From assembly GCF_013409645.1 (NCBI RefSeq), contig NZ_JACCBG010000001.1, positions 372,001 through 436,000 on the forward strand: a stretch of 64,000 nt of DNA, written 5' to 3'. The position numbers and the translations under genes are program-made. This document shows positions 9,755 to 18,967 of this stretch, piece by piece. Below the pieces are notes generated by a model, which was given only the letters and a program-made list of their open reading frames with translations, was not told the origin of the DNA and did no database searches. The DNA is from Nocardioides panaciterrulae (GTDB taxonomy: Bacteria; Actinomycetota; Actinomycetes; Propionibacteriales; Nocardioidaceae). Positions within the stretch are counted from its first letter, which is position 1, and every line of letters starts with the position of its first letter.

Positions 9755-11182
9755 GTGGTCAACGTGCTGGAGCCGGTGGAGGATCCGGTGCCCGACTACG
9801 GGGTCGACGACGTGGTGGTGACCGAGTCCGGGGTGATCCGCCGGGCCATCGGCGCCGCCGCGATCGGCAACATCACCGAGTGGTACGACTTCGGCGTCTA
9901 CGCCTACTTCGAGCCCACCATCCGCGAGGTCTTCTTCAGCGGCCTGGGCCAGACCGCCGGCACGATCGCGACGTTCGGCCTGTTCGCCGTCGCGTTCCTG
10001 GTCCGCCCGTTCGGCGGCATGTTCTTCGGGCCGCTGGCCGACCGGATCGGCCGCAACAAGGTGCTGGCCACGACCATGATCCTGATGGCGTTGGGCACCT
10101 TCTCGATCGGCTGCATCCCCAGCCAGTCGCACATCGGCCTGTGGGCGCCGATGCTGCTGTTGCTCGCGCGGCTGGTGCAGGGCTTCTCCACCGGCGGTGA
10201 GTACGGCAACGCGATGACGTTCATCGCCGAGTACGCCCCCGACCGCCGCCGCGGCTTCCTCGGCAGCTGGCTGGAGTTCGGGACCTTCGTCGGCTACCTG
10301 ATGGGCGCGATCATCGTGACGGTCGCCGGCGCCACGCTGAGCCACGACCAGCTGCTGGGCTGGGGATGGCGGATCCCGTTCTTCGTGGCGCTGCCGCTGG
10401 GCATCGTCGGTGTCTACCTGCGCACCCGGCTGGCCGACACCCCGGCGTACATCGCCCTCGAGGAGCGTTCCGCCGAGCGGGAGAAGGCAAGCAAGTCGGG
10501 CAAGTCAGGACACGAGGCCCGACGGCTGACCGCGCTCTGGCCGTTCGTGGCCGTGTGCATGGGCCTGGTGATCGTCTGGAACGTCACCAACTACATGCTG
10601 ACCTCCTACATGCCGACCTACGTCACCGAGACCGTGCCGAACGCCACCGGCGGCGGGGTCTCGGCCACGGCCTCGCAGTGGATCCAGATCGCGGTCATGG
10701 TCGTCGCGCTGTTCACGATCCCGTTCCTCGGCATGCTCTCCGACCGCATCGGCCGCAAGCCGCTCGCGTGGACCGGCGTCGCCGGGCTGATCCTGCTGTC
10801 GTTCCCGATGATCTGGCTGATCCGCGCGCAGAGCCTCTGGTCGGTCTTCGTCGGGCTGCTGCTCATGGGCCTGGTGCTGATCACGTTCAGCGCCACGATG
10901 CCCTCGACGTTGCCGTCGCTGTTCCCGACGCAGGTGCGCGGCGCCGGTCTCTCGGTGTCGTTCAACGTCGCGGTCTCGCTGTTCGCGGGCACCACCTCGG
11001 TGGTCGTGGGCGCGCTGGTGGGGGCCACCGGCGACCTGAACTGGCCCGCCTACTACCTCGTCGGGGCGGGCGTGATCGGCGCCGCCGCGCTGCTCTTCCT
11101 CAAGGAGCCCAACGGCGAGCGGATGTGGGGCTCGGCCCCCGCCGCGCACGACGAGGAGGAGGCCCGGGAGCTGGTCGCCTGA
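9755..11182 (+). CDS. MHS-family (ProP-like) MFS symporter
   Basis: 475 residues. The GTG at 9755 has GGAGGAGGAC immediately before it. The start of helix 1 carries the MHS signature GNITEWYDFGVYAY, and LADRIGRNK and LSDRIGRKP are the two MFS loop motifs at equivalent places in each half. Family members are proton symporters for organic acids, betaines and zwitterions. Position directly after hutHU suggests uptake of histidine, urocanate or a related compound; that is inference. A strong hairpin follows the stop. Confidence 0.9.
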   Translation: MVNVLEPVEDPVPDYGVDDVVVTESGVIRRAIGAAAIGNITEWYDFGVYAYFEPTIREVFFSGLGQTAGTIATFGLFAVAFLVRPFGGMFFGPLADRIGRNKVLATTMILMALGTFSIGCIPSQSHIGLWAPMLLLLARLVQGFSTGGEYGNAMTFIAEYAPDRRRGFLGSWLEFGTFVGYLMGAIIVTVAGATLSHDQLLGWGWRIPFFVALPLGIVGVYLRTRLADTPAYIALEERSAEREKASKSGKSGHEARRLTALWPFVAVCMGLVIVWNVTNYMLTSYMPTYVTETVPNATGGGVSATASQWIQIAVMVVALFTIPFLGMLSDRIGRKPLAWTGVAGLILLSFPMIWLIRAQSLWSVFVGLLLMGLVLITFSATMPSTLPSLFPTQVRGAGLSVSFNVAVSLFAGTTSVVVGALVGATGDLNWPAYYLVGAGVIGAAALLFLKEPNGERMWGSAPAAHDEEEARELVA

Positions 11183-11202
11183 CCCGGCCGGCCACCGACG
11201 CC

Positions 11203-11238
11203 GACGGCCCCGGTTCCCTGAGGGGAGCCGGGGCCGTC
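11203..11238 (+). terminator. Strong hairpin terminator after MHS transporter
   Basis: Sixteen-base arms (11203-11218 and 11223-11238) with one mismatch and a TGAG loop, 20 bases past the transporter stop. Faces the small gene ending at 11264, so it may act bidirectionally. Confidence 0.75.
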
Positions 11239-11263
11239 GTCTGTCAGGTGGGATTCGGTGGCG

Positions 11264-11404
11264 CTAGTAGAAGCGCCGGCGGGTGCCGCCGATCGGGACG
11301 AAGTTCAGGACCAGTCCGACGATGATGAGAATCAGACCGATCCAGACGAGTGCCTGAACGGTGAACAGACCGATGATGAGAAGAATCAAGCCCAGGATGA
11401 CCAT
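11264..11404 (-). CDS. 46-residue membrane protein (DUF6131-like)
   Basis: Short but convincing gene: ATG at 11402-11404 with GGGAGGAGG seven bases upstream, two hydrophobic helices (about residues 2-14 and 18-37) separated by a short polar turn, and a basic tail GGTRRRFY. The base composition is less GC-rich in the wobble positions than neighbours because Ile and Leu ATC/CTG/ATT codons dominate. Small actinobacterial proteins with this two-helix plus GG-R-R-Y/F ending are annotated DUF6131; function unknown. Confidence 0.75.
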   Translation of the reverse strand: MVILGLILLIIGLFTVQALVWIGLILIIVGLVLNFVPIGGTRRRFY

Positions 11405-11491
11405 GCCAACCTCCTCCCAAGGTCAGGTTGACAGCGTTGTACCACTTCGGCGCGGTTCGCAAACCCCTCCGCGCGCGGGGTACGCCGGCCC

Positions 11492-12370
11492 TCAGGCCTG
11501 CAGGGCCAGGATCGACTCGTGGATCGCGAGCGTGCGCCGGGCGGACTCGACGTGCAGGTTCTCCACCATCCGGCCCTGGTAGGTGACGACGCCGGCCCCC
11601 TGGCCGGCCTCCCAGGCCGCGAGGATCCCGCGGGCGTCCTCGACGGCCTGCTCGCCGGGGGCGAAGGCCTCGTTGGCGCCCGGGACCTGACCCGGGTGGA
11701 TCAGCGTCTTGCCGTCGAAGCCCAGCTCGCGGCCCTGCCGGCACTCGGCGAGGAAGCCGTCGGTGTCCTGGACGTCGTTGTAGACCCCGTCGAGGATCTC
11801 GACCCCGGCCGCGCGCGCGGCGAGCACCGCGGTCTGCAGCGCGGTGAGCAGCGGGCCGCGGCCGGGCACGTGCTCGGCGTACAGCTCCTTGACCAGGTCG
11901 TTGGTGCCCATCACCAGCACGGCCAGCCGGTCGGAGGCGGCCGCGATCTCCCGGGCGTCGAAGATCGCCTGGGGCGTCTCGACCATCGCCCACAGGCGGG
12001 TGTGGTCCGGGGCGCCGGCCCGCTCGATCGCCGCGACCAGGCCGCGGACCTCGTCGGCGCTGTTGACCTTGGGCACCACGATCCCGGCCGGACCGGCCTG
12101 GGCGGCGGCCTCGAGGTCGGCGTCGTGCCACGGCGTACCGAGGCCGTTGACCCGGATCGTGACGGTGCGCCGACCGTAGGCACCCGAGGCGACCGCGGCC
12201 GCGGCCGCGTCCCGCGCGGCGGTCTTGGCGTCGGGGGCGACGGCGTCCTCGAGGTCGAGGATCAGCCCGTCGCAGGCGATCGACTTCGCCTTCTCCAGCG
12301 CCCGCCCGTTGGAGCTCGGCATGTAGAGCACCGAGCGCAGCGGCGTGAACGGCGTGGCCGACGCGGACAT
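11492..12370 (-). CDS. CoA-ester lyase, CitE/HpcH aldolase family
   Basis: 292 residues, TIM-barrel. Family enzymes cleave or hydrolyse malyl-, methylmalyl- or citramalyl-CoA. Motifs seen: LRSVLYMPSSNGRAL at the N-terminus (CoA binding), GLILDLEDAVAPDAK (Mg-binding Glu/Asp), WAMVETPQAI (second metal-binding Glu) and GFDGKTLIHPGQV near the C-terminus. The start codon lies one base beyond the stop of the second lyase gene, so the pair is an operon. Exact substrate cannot be read from sequence; citramalyl-CoA or malyl-CoA is most likely. Confidence 0.9.
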   Translation of the reverse strand: MSASATPFTPLRSVLYMPSSNGRALEKAKSIACDGLILDLEDAVAPDAKTAARDAAAAAVASGAYGRRTVTIRVNGLGTPWHDADLEAAAQAGPAGIVVPKVNSADEVRGLVAAIERAGAPDHTRLWAMVETPQAIFDAREIAAASDRLAVLVMGTNDLVKELYAEHVPGRGPLLTALQTAVLAARAAGVEILDGVYNDVQDTDGFLAECRQGRELGFDGKTLIHPGQVPGANEAFAPGEQAVEDARGILAAWEAGQGAGVVTYQGRMVENLHVESARRTLAIHESILALQA

Positions 12371-12371
12371 C

Positions 12372-13475
12372 TCAGGCCTCCTCGATCGCGGCGTACGCCC
12401 GCGCGAGCTCGGGGTCGATCGCGGCGAGCTGCTCGGCGAGCTCGACCATCACCAGGCACTGCTTGAGGGACGCGTCGTCCTCCATCTTGCCGTCGAGCAT
12501 CACCGCGCCGGTCCCGTCGCCCATCGCGGCGACCACCCGGCGGGCGTGGGCGATGTCCTCGACGCTGGGGCTGAACACCCGGTTGGCGATCGCGATCTGC
12601 TTGGGGTGCAGCGACCAGGTGCCGACGCAGCCGAGCAGGAAGGCGTTGCGGAACTGGTCCTCGCAGGCGACGGTGTCGGCGATGTCGCCGAACGGCCCGT
12701 AGTAGGGGTAGATGCCGTGCATCGCGCACGCGTCGACCATCCGGGCGATCGTGTAGTGCCACAGGTCCTGCTGGAAGGTGCGGCGCTCGGCGTCGACGTG
12801 GGTCACCCCGAGGTCGTCGCGGGGCGGGTCCTGCCGGACCAGGTAGCCCGGGTGGCCGCCGCCGACCCGGGTGGTCTTCATCCGGCGGTCCGCCGCCAGG
12901 TCGGCCGGGCCGAGCGAGAGCCCCTGCATGCGCGGGCTGGCGCCGCAGATCTCCTCGACGTTGGCCATGCCGCGCGCCGTCTCGAGGATCGCGTGCACCA
13001 GGATCGGCCGGTCCAGCCCGGCCCGGGCCTCGAGCTGGGCGAGGATCCGGTCGACGTAGTGGATGTCCTCGGCCCCCTGCACCTTGGGCACCATCACCAC
13101 GTCGAGCTGGTGGCCGATCGCGGGGATGAGCGTGGTCAGGTCCTCGAGCACCCACGGGCTGTCGAGCGCGTTGATCCGCGTCCACAGCTGGGTCTTCGCC
13201 TCGGGACCGCCGAGGCCCTCGGTGTCCTGGGCGATCCGGACCAGGCCGGTCCGGGCGGCCTCCTTGCTGTCGGCCTTGACCGCGTCCTCGAGGTTGCCGA
13301 GCAGGACGTCGACCGTGCCCACCATCTGCGGGATCTTGGCGGCCATCTTCTCGTTGCTGGGATCGAAGAAGTGGATGGCGCGGCTCGGCCGGGCCGGAAC
13401 CTCCCGGAGGGGCTCCGGCGCCCCGACCGCGAGGGGGCGGAAGAAGTCCTTGGCGCTGCGCGAAGAGGTGGGCAT
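12372..13475 (-). CDS. Malyl-CoA lyase-like CoA-ester lyase
   Basis: About 367 residues from the ATG at 13473-13475; an upstream in-frame start at 13523 would add 16 residues with no ribosome site. Longer than its downstream partner and closer to the L-malyl-CoA/beta-methylmalyl-CoA lyase branch: [29 protein letters not shown] (metal-binding acidic pair), [16 protein letters not shown] (Glu ligand) and [11 protein letters not shown] near the end. Role probably in C4/C5 CoA-ester metabolism such as glyoxylate or propionyl/acetyl-CoA assimilation. Upstream lies a 17-base palindrome that may control the operon. Confidence 0.85.
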   Translation of the reverse strand: MPTSSRSAKDFFRPLAVGAPEPLREVPARPSRAIHFFDPSNEKMAAKIPQMVGTVDVLLGNLEDAVKADSKEAARTGLVRIAQDTEGLGGPEAKTQLWTRINALDSPWVLEDLTTLIPAIGHQLDVVMVPKVQGAEDIHYVDRILAQLEARAGLDRPILVHAILETARGMANVEEICGASPRMQGLSLGPADLAADRRMKTTRVGGGHPGYLVRQDPPRDDLGVTHVDAERRTFQQDLWHYTIARMVDACAMHGIYPYYGPFGDIADTVACEDQFRNAFLLGCVGTWSLHPKQIAIANRVFSPSVEDIAHARRVVAAMGDGTGAVMLDGKMEDDASLKQCLVMVELAEQLAAIDPELARAYAAIEEA

Positions 13476-13503
13476 GCGCGGAACGTAGCAGCGGGCGGTC
13501 ACC

Positions 13504-13520
13504 CCTCGGTATGACCGAGG
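13504..13520. promoter_or_regulatory. Palindrome upstream of the CoA-lyase operon
   Basis: CCTCGGT-ATG-ACCGAGG, seven-base perfect arms, 28 bases ahead of the lyase start at 13475. Position and symmetry suit a dimeric repressor site. Confidence 0.4.
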
Positions 13521-13586
13521 CAACAGCCCGCCGGCCGGTGCTGGCGGCGGTGCCGGCTCGACGGGCAGGCGGCTGGGGGACAGGGG

Positions 13587-14195
13587 TCAGCGACGCCACC
13601 AGCGACGGCGCCGGGCCGGCGCCTCCCGCGCCTCCCGGGCCGCGGCGTCGGCGCGCCGGGCGGCCTCGGCCCGCCGGCGCTCGAGCAGGGCGGTACGCCG
13701 GTCGCGCCAGGCCGCGACCTCGTGCTCCACGTCGCGCGGCATCGTGACCAGCGGTGGGCCCTCGGGCAGCCGGTAGCGGGCGGCGATCACCCGGCCGTTG
13801 AACTCCTCGACCTCGCGGCGCACCGCGGCCTCGGTGTTCAGCGTGTCGAGGCGGCCGTCGAGCTCGGCGTCCTCCTTGCGCAGCTGGACCGAGGGCGGCA
13901 GCACGCCGGTGATCTGCTCGCGCTCGACGAGCTTCTTCAGCCACCAGTCGGGGTCGTGCTGGCTGCCGAGATCCTTGATCGGCTTGCCGGCGCCGGGCAG
14001 GTCGTCGAACTCGCCCTTGGCCATCGCGACCCGGATCTGCTGGTCCACCCAGCTCGCCTGGTGCTGGATGCGCGCCGCGGCGGCGCCCCGGCCGGTCCGG
14101 GCGTCGAGCTCGGTCGCACGCTCCGGCTGGTCCCGCGGCTGGTCGCGCGGCTCGTCACGCGGTCGGTCCCGCGGCTGGTCCTCGCTGTCGGGCAC
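13587..14195 (-). CDS. DUF1992 (DnaJ homologue C28-like) protein
   Basis: 202 residues from GTG 14193-14195, preceded by GAGGAC. Residues 1-35 are a low-complexity Arg/Asp/Pro tract with four RPRDEP/QPRDQP-like units. Residues 45-115 match the conserved DUF1992 core: WVDQQIRVAMAKGEFDDLPGAGKPI is its hallmark, followed by DPDWWLKKLVERE. The C-terminus is a charged Arg/Ala-rich helix. The domain is shared with eukaryotic DNAJC28 but has no J domain; biochemical role unknown. Confidence 0.85.
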   Translation of the reverse strand: MPDSEDQPRDRPRDEPRDQPRDQPERATELDARTGRGAAAARIQHQASWVDQQIRVAMAKGEFDDLPGAGKPIKDLGSQHDPDWWLKKLVEREQITGVLPPSVQLRKEDAELDGRLDTLNTEAAVRREVEEFNGRVIAARYRLPEGPPLVTMPRDVEHEVAAWRDRRTALLERRRAEAARRADAAAREAREAPARRRRWWRR

Positions 14196-14297
14196 GTCCT
14201 CACCCCCAGGTGCCCGAGGATAGCCGCCGGCTCCGCACCCGGGGTGTCGGCGGTGCCGTGCCGGCGGGGCCGCAGCGAGCGCGAGCCGAAGGCAACA

Positions 14298-14313
14298 GTC
14301 TCGGATGCGAGAC
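14298..14313. promoter_or_regulatory. Palindrome GTCTCG-GATG-CGAGAC
   Basis: Six-base perfect arms in the 151-base gap between the nitroreductase stop (14347) and the DUF1992 start (14195). Resembles the hutH-upstream palindrome at 6294. Could be an operator for the DUF1992 gene or a terminator stem; nothing else is visible in this gap. Confidence 0.3.
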
Positions 14314-14346
14314 CGTTGGCCGGTGCCGGTCGTTGACCGCCGATGG

Positions 14347-14970
14347 TCAGGCCGGTGGACTGGTGGGGTGCCCCCACCGACCCCGATGGACGACCTCGTC
14401 CATCGGCCGGCGCGCCCGGCGGGCGGGGGAGCCCTTGGCGCCGCCGGCGGCCGGGTGGCCGATGGTCATCACGCCGACCGGGTCGTAGTCGTCGGGGATG
14501 TCGAACTCCCGGCGTACCACCGCGTCGCGCTCCGGCGGGATGCCGAAGAAGCACGAGCCGAGGCCCTCTTCGACCACGGTCTGCATGATCAGCAGGCTGG
14601 CCATCGCGGCGTCCATGTGCCAGAACGGCATCGGCCAGCGGGCCTCGTCGCGGTCGGTCCAGCCCTTGTCGGGCTCGGCGTAGCGGCCCAGGTAGGCGGC
14701 CTTGCTGGAGCACGGCACGACCACCACCGGCGCGCGCATCATGCCGGCCAGCCAGGTGTCGGGGTGCTCGACGTCGTCGGCGGTGGCGCGCCACCAGCGG
14801 GCGACGTCCGCCGGGGTGTCGAGCACCAGGAACGCCCAGCCCTGGCTGAACCCCGCGTTGGGGGCGCGTACGCCGTTCCTCAGCGCCCGGTCCACGATCG
14901 TGGGGTCGACCGGGCGCTCCTCATAGCTGCGCACCATCCGGCGCCTGTCCACCACGTCCTGGAAATCCAT
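14347..14970 (-). CDS. Nitroreductase-family FMN enzyme
   Basis: 207 residues from MDFQDVVDRRRMVRSY; an alternative ATG lies four codons upstream (14982) and would overlap the divergent gene. The N-terminal VDRRRMVRSYEERPVD is the nitroreductase-fold FMN phosphate-binding signature; WAFLVL, SLLIMQTVVEEGLGSCFFG and DPVGVMTIGHP follow in the family order. The enzyme should reduce nitro, quinone or related substrates with NAD(P)H. Its start codon is only ten bases from that of the divergent M20 hydrolase, so their promoters must overlap each other's coding start. Confidence 0.87.
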   Translation of the reverse strand: MDFQDVVDRRRMVRSYEERPVDPTIVDRALRNGVRAPNAGFSQGWAFLVLDTPADVARWWRATADDVEHPDTWLAGMMRAPVVVVPCSSKAAYLGRYAEPDKGWTDRDEARWPMPFWHMDAAMASLLIMQTVVEEGLGSCFFGIPPERDAVVRREFDIPDDYDPVGVMTIGHPAAGGAKGSPARRARRPMDEVVHRGRWGHPTSPPA

Positions 14971-14980
14971 GGGAGCGAGC

Positions 14981-16195
14981 ATGCCTGACGACTTCGAGCG
15001 GATGTGGGCGGACCTGGCCCCGGTGGGTCGCTCCTCCGCCTCCGGCGGCTACTTCCGCCAGCCGTTCCTGAGCGCCGAGGTCGAGCTGCGGGCGTGGTTC
15101 GCCGAGCAGGCGGCCGCCCGCGACCTGACCCTGACCACCGACCCGGTCGGCAACATGGCCGCGTGGTGGCGCCCGGCCGGCGTCTCCGGGCCGGGCGTGC
15201 TGACCGGGTCGCACCTGGACTCCGTGCTGGACGGCGGGGCGTACGACGGTCCGCTCGGCGTGGTCTCCGCGCTGGCCGCGGTCGACGTGCTGCGCGCGCG
15301 CGGCTTCGTGCCGTCCCGGCCGCTCGGGGTGTCGGTGTTCGTCGAGGAGGAGGGCTCCCGGTTCGGGCTGGCCTGCCTCGGCTCCCGGCTCGCCTCGGGT
15401 GCGCTGGCGTGGTCCGACGCGCTCGCGCTGGCCGACCGGGACGGGGTCTCGCTGGAGTCGGCGCTGGACCGGTCCGGGCTCGGCGGCCCGTCGTACGAGC
15501 CGTGGGACCTGGCCTCGACGATCTCCTGCTTCGTGGAGCTGCACGTCGAGCAGGGCCGCGACCTCGTGGACCGCGGTGCGGCGGTGGGGGTGGGCAGCGG
15601 GATCTGGCCGCACGGGCGCTACCGGTTCGACTTCACCGGCGTCGCCGACCACGCCGGAACCACGCGGATGGAGGACCGCGCGGACCCGATGCTGACCTAT
15701 GCGATGACCGCGCTGGCCGCGAACAAGCAGGCGCGGCTCGGCGGCGGCCGGGCGACCTTCGGACGGATCGACGTGGCGCCCAACGGCACCAACGCGATCC
15801 CGTCGCGGGTCTCGGCCTGGCTGGACGCCCGCTGCGACTCGGAGGCCGCGCTGTCGTCGCTGGTCGAGGAGGTCACCCGGATGGCGACCGAGCGGGCCGG
15901 GCGGGACGGCACCGCGCTGGCGGTCACCGCCGAGTCGGTCTCGCCCGCGGTCGGCTTCGACCCGGCGCTGGCCGCCGCGCTGGCTGCGGACCACGAGGAG
16001 GGCGACTGGCCGGTCATCCCGACCGCGGCCGGGCACGACGCCGGCATCCTCTCGGTCGCCGGGGTGCCGACCGCGATGCTGTTCGTGCGCAACCCGACCG
16101 GCGTCTCCCACTCGCCCGACGAGCACGCCTCGACGCCCGACTGCCTGGTCGGCGTCTCGGCCCTCGCCGACGTCCTCGAGAGGCTCGCGCGGTGA
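14981..16195 (+). CDS. M20 amidohydrolase (allantoate amidohydrolase-like), probable HutG substitute
   Basis: 404 residues; ATG 14981 has GGGAG five bases ahead. Di-metal peptidase M20 fold of the allantoate amidohydrolase/N-carbamoyl-amino-acid hydrolase group: GSHLDSV (metal His), GAYDGPLG (bridging Asp), EEEGSRFG (catalytic and metal Glu), ELHVEQG (metal His) and the terminal SHSPDEHA (metal His). The internal segment from FTGVADHAGTTRM is the dimerisation domain with the conserved substrate His. It overlaps hutF by GTGA and heads the hutF-hutI operon, whereas no formylglutamate deformylase gene is present. I infer it releases glutamate from N-formylglutamate; classical allantoate hydrolysis is the alternative. 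Confidence 0.88.
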   Translation: MPDDFERMWADLAPVGRSSASGGYFRQPFLSAEVELRAWFAEQAAARDLTLTTDPVGNMAAWWRPAGVSGPGVLTGSHLDSVLDGGAYDGPLGVVSALAAVDVLRARGFVPSRPLGVSVFVEEEGSRFGLACLGSRLASGALAWSDALALADRDGVSLESALDRSGLGGPSYEPWDLASTISCFVELHVEQGRDLVDRGAAVGVGSGIWPHGRYRFDFTGVADHAGTTRMEDRADPMLTYAMTALAANKQARLGGGRATFGRIDVAPNGTNAIPSRVSAWLDARCDSEAALSSLVEEVTRMATERAGRDGTALAVTAESVSPAVGFDPALAAALAADHEEGDWPVIPTAAGHDAGILSVAGVPTAMLFVRNPTGVSHSPDEHASTPDCLVGVSALADVLERLAR

Positions 16196-17628
16196 CCCGT
16201 GCCTCGTCGTACCTCCTCGACCGCGCCTGGGTCGACGGCGCGGTCCGCGAGGACGTGCTGGTGAGGATCGAGGACGGGGTCTTCACCTCGGTGGAGTCGG
16301 GGGTTGTCAGCCCTTCCTCTCGGTTGACGGGCGTTGCAACGGCTGACAACCGAGGGAATCCCCGGCTGGCCGGGGATTCCAGCACCCACCTCCCCGGCCT
16401 CACCCTCCCCGGCCTGGCCAACTGCCACAGCCACGCCTTCCACCGGGCGCTGCGGGGGCGGACCCAGCGGGAGCGGGGGACGTTCTGGACCTGGCGGGAG
16501 CAGATGTACGCCGTGGCGGGGAGCCTGGACCCGGACCGGTACTTCGCGCTGGCGCGGGCCACGTTCCGGGAGATGGCCGCGGCGGGGGTCACCTCCGTGG
16601 GGGAGTTCCACTACCTGCACCACCGGCCGGACGGCTCGGCGTACGCCGACCCGAACGCGATGGGCGACGCGCTGGTCGCGGCCGCGCGGGAGGCGGGGCT
16701 CCGGATCGCGCTGCTCGACACCTGCTACCTCAGCTCGGGCTTCGGCGCGCCGCCGGAGGGCGCGCAGGTGCGCTACGACGACGGCTCCGTCGAGGCCTGG
16801 GCCGAGCGCGTGGACCTGCTGGCCGACCGGCACGCGACGGCCGGCGACCTCGGCGACCTCGGCGACGTGGTGGCCGGTGACGTGGTGGTCGGGGCCGCGA
16901 TCCACTCGGTGCGCGCCGTGCCACCGGCCGCGATGGCGCGGGTCGCCGCGTGGGCGCGCGAGCGCGGGGCGCCGCTGCACGTGCACCTCTCCGAGCAGGT
17001 CGCCGAGAACGACGCCTGCCGGGCCGCGCACGGCGTCACCCCCACCCGGCTGCTCGCCGACGCCGGCGCGCTGGGCCCGCTGACCTCGGCCGTGCACGCC
17101 ACCCACCTCGAGGACGACGACATCCGGCTGCTGGGGGACAGCGGCACCCGCGCCTGCTTCTGCCCGACCACCGAGCGCGACCTCGGCGACGGCATCGGGC
17201 CGAGCCGGGCCCTCCACGAGGCCGGCAGCCCGCTCACGCTCGGCAGCGACAGCCACGCGGTGGTCGACCTGTTCGAGGAGATGCGCGCGGTCGAGCTCGA
17301 CGAGCGGCTGGCCACCCGGCGCCGCGGCCACTGGGCGGCCGCCGAGCTCCTGGAGGCCGCGACCGCGACCGGCCACGCCAGCCTCGGGTTCCCGACCGCC
17401 GGCCGGATCGCCGTCGGCGCCCGTGCCGACCTGGTCACCCTCGACACCCGCTCGCCGCGCACCGCCGGCACCGGCGCCGACGAGGGCACGGCCGTCTTCG
17501 CCGCCACCGCCGAGGACGTCGTGCACGTCGTCGCCGACGGGCGGGTCGTGGCCCGGGCGGGCGACCGGCAGGAGATCGGTCGCGAGCTCGACGCCGCGAT
17601 CGCGGCGGTCTGGAAGGAGCTGGCGTGA
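16192..17628 (+). CDS. hutF: Formimidoylglutamate deiminase with in-frame repeat insertion
   Basis: 478 residues, GTG start coupled to the preceding stop. Converts N-formimino-L-glutamate to N-formyl-L-glutamate and ammonia. Amidohydrolase motifs: [17 protein letters not shown] (HxH metal ligands), LHVHLSEQ (metal His), SAVHATHL and LTLGSDSHA (metal Asp region). Residues about 37-63, just before the first metal motif, are not family-like and are encoded by a 79-bp palindromic repeat also found at 4640-4718; without them the protein would have about 451 residues, the usual size. The frame is intact across the insertion. Overlaps hutI by GTGA. Confidence 0.93.
   Translation: MTRASSYLLDRAWVDGAVREDVLVRIEDGVFTSVESGVVSPSSRLTGVATADNRGNPRLAGDSSTHLPGLTLPGLANCHSHAFHRALRGRTQRERGTFWTWREQMYAVAGSLDPDRYFALARATFREMAAAGVTSVGEFHYLHHRPDGSAYADPNAMGDALVAAAREAGLRIALLDTCYLSSGFGAPPEGAQVRYDDGSVEAWAERVDLLADRHATAGDLGDLGDVVAGDVVVGAAIHSVRAVPPAAMARVAAWARERGAPLHVHLSEQVAENDACRAAHGVTPTRLLADAGALGPLTSAVHATHLEDDDIRLLGDSGTRACFCPTTERDLGDGIGPSRALHEAGSPLTLGSDSHAVVDLFEEMRAVELDERLATRRRGHWAAAELLEAATATGHASLGFPTAGRIAVGARADLVTLDTRSPRTAGTGADEGTAVFAATAEDVVHVVADGRVVARAGDRQEIGRELDAAIAAVWKELA
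16302..16380. repeat. 79-bp palindromic repeat inside hutF
   Basis: Gapless match to 4640-4718. Nested symmetry: GTTGTCAGCC/GGCTGACAAC outer arms (10 bp perfect), CTCGGTTG/CAACCGAG inner arms, then a second palindrome GGAATCCCCGGC/GCCGGGGATTCC (12 bp perfect, two-base loop). It is read through in frame as part of hutF. Confidence 0.8.
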
Positions 17629-18797
17629 GCACGCTGATCACGAACATCGGGGAGCTCGTCACCAACGACCCCCACGCCGAGGACCTGCTCGGCGCGCTCG
17701 AGGACGCCGCGCTGGTCGTCGAGGGCCGCGACGTGGCCTGGGTCGGCCGTGCCGCGGACGCGCCGGCCGCGGACACCGTCGTCGACGTCGGCGGCCGCAC
17801 CGTGCTGCCCGGCTTCGTCGACAGCCACAGCCACCTGGTCTTCGCCGGCGACCGGTCCGCGGAGTTCGCCGCGCGGATGGCCGGCGAGTCCTACGCCGCG
17901 GGCGGGATCCGTACGACTGTCGCCGCGACCCGGGCCGCGACCGACGAGCAGCTGACCGCCCACGTCGGCCGGCTGGTGGAGGAGATGCTGGGCCAGGGCA
18001 CCACCACCGTCGAGATCAAGAGCGGCTACGGCCTCACCGTCCGCGACGAGGCGCGCAGCCTCGCGGTCGCTCGGCAGTTCACCGAGGAGACGACGTTCCT
18101 GGGCGCCCACGTCGTGCCCGCGGAGACCGACCCGCAGGCGTACGTCGAGCTCGTCACCGGACCGATGCTGGAGGCGGCCGCGCCGTACGCCCGCTGGATC
18201 GACGCGTTCTGCGAGCGCGGCGCGTTCAACGCCGACCAGGCCCGCGCGGTGCTCGCGGCGGGCGCCGCCCTGGGGCTCCGCGGTCGGCTGCACGCCAATC
18301 AGCTCGGCCCCGGCCCCGGCGTCCGCCTCGCGGCGGAGCTCGGCCTGACCGCGGTCGACCACTGCACCTACCTCGACGACGCCGACGTCGACGCGCTGCG
18401 CGACGCCGGCACGATCGCCACGCTGCTGCCGGGCGTGGAGTTCTCGACCCGGCAGCCCTACCCGGACGCGCGGCGGCTGCTCGACGCCGGCGTGCGGGTC
18501 GCGCTGGCCAGCGACTGCAACCCGGGCTCGTGCTTCACCAGCTCGCTGCCGTTCTGCCTCGCGATGGCCGTGCGCGAGATGGGCATGACCCCGGCGGAGG
18601 CGGTGCACGCGGCGACGTACGTCGGTGCGGCCGCGTTGGACCGGCACGACGTCGGCGCGCTGGTGCCGGGCCGCCGGGCGGACCTGCAGGTGCTCGACGC
18701 CCCCTCCCACGTGCACCTCGCCTACCGGCCCGGGGTTCCGCTGGTCCGCGGCGTCTGGGTGGCCGGCCGCCCGGTCGTCACCGCCGCTTGGGGGTAG
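17625..18797 (+). CDS. hutI: Imidazolonepropionase
   Basis: 390 residues, GTG start overlapping the hutF stop. Hydrolyses 4-imidazolone-5-propionate to N-formimino-L-glutamate, the third pathway step. Metal and substrate motifs of the amidohydrolase fold: [16 protein letters not shown] (HxH plus substrate Arg), [16 protein letters not shown] (metal His), VDHCTYL and [14 protein letters not shown] (metal Asp). Length and motif order are normal. It is the last gene of the operon; 170 bases without a recognised feature follow before a small gene at 18968. Confidence 0.96.
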   Translation: MSTLITNIGELVTNDPHAEDLLGALEDAALVVEGRDVAWVGRAADAPAADTVVDVGGRTVLPGFVDSHSHLVFAGDRSAEFAARMAGESYAAGGIRTTVAATRAATDEQLTAHVGRLVEEMLGQGTTTVEIKSGYGLTVRDEARSLAVARQFTEETTFLGAHVVPAETDPQAYVELVTGPMLEAAAPYARWIDAFCERGAFNADQARAVLAAGAALGLRGRLHANQLGPGPGVRLAAELGLTAVDHCTYLDDADVDALRDAGTIATLLPGVEFSTRQPYPDARRLLDAGVRVALASDCNPGSCFTSSLPFCLAMAVREMGMTPAEAVHAATYVGAAALDRHDVGALVPGRRADLQVLDAPSHVHLAYRPGVPLVRGVWVAGRPVVTAAWG

Positions 18798-18967
18798 GCA
18801 GTCCGAGGCGCTCCCGGCGCCGGCGACACCCGACCAGCAGGCTCCGCCGGAAGGGGACGCCCCCCTAAGGCACCCCGCAGGCGGAGATAAGGCAGTTGCC
18901 CGATGTGCGGGCCCACCTCAGTCAGCGAACCTCGGTGACATCGACGAGGAGCTGAGGAGCCCACACC

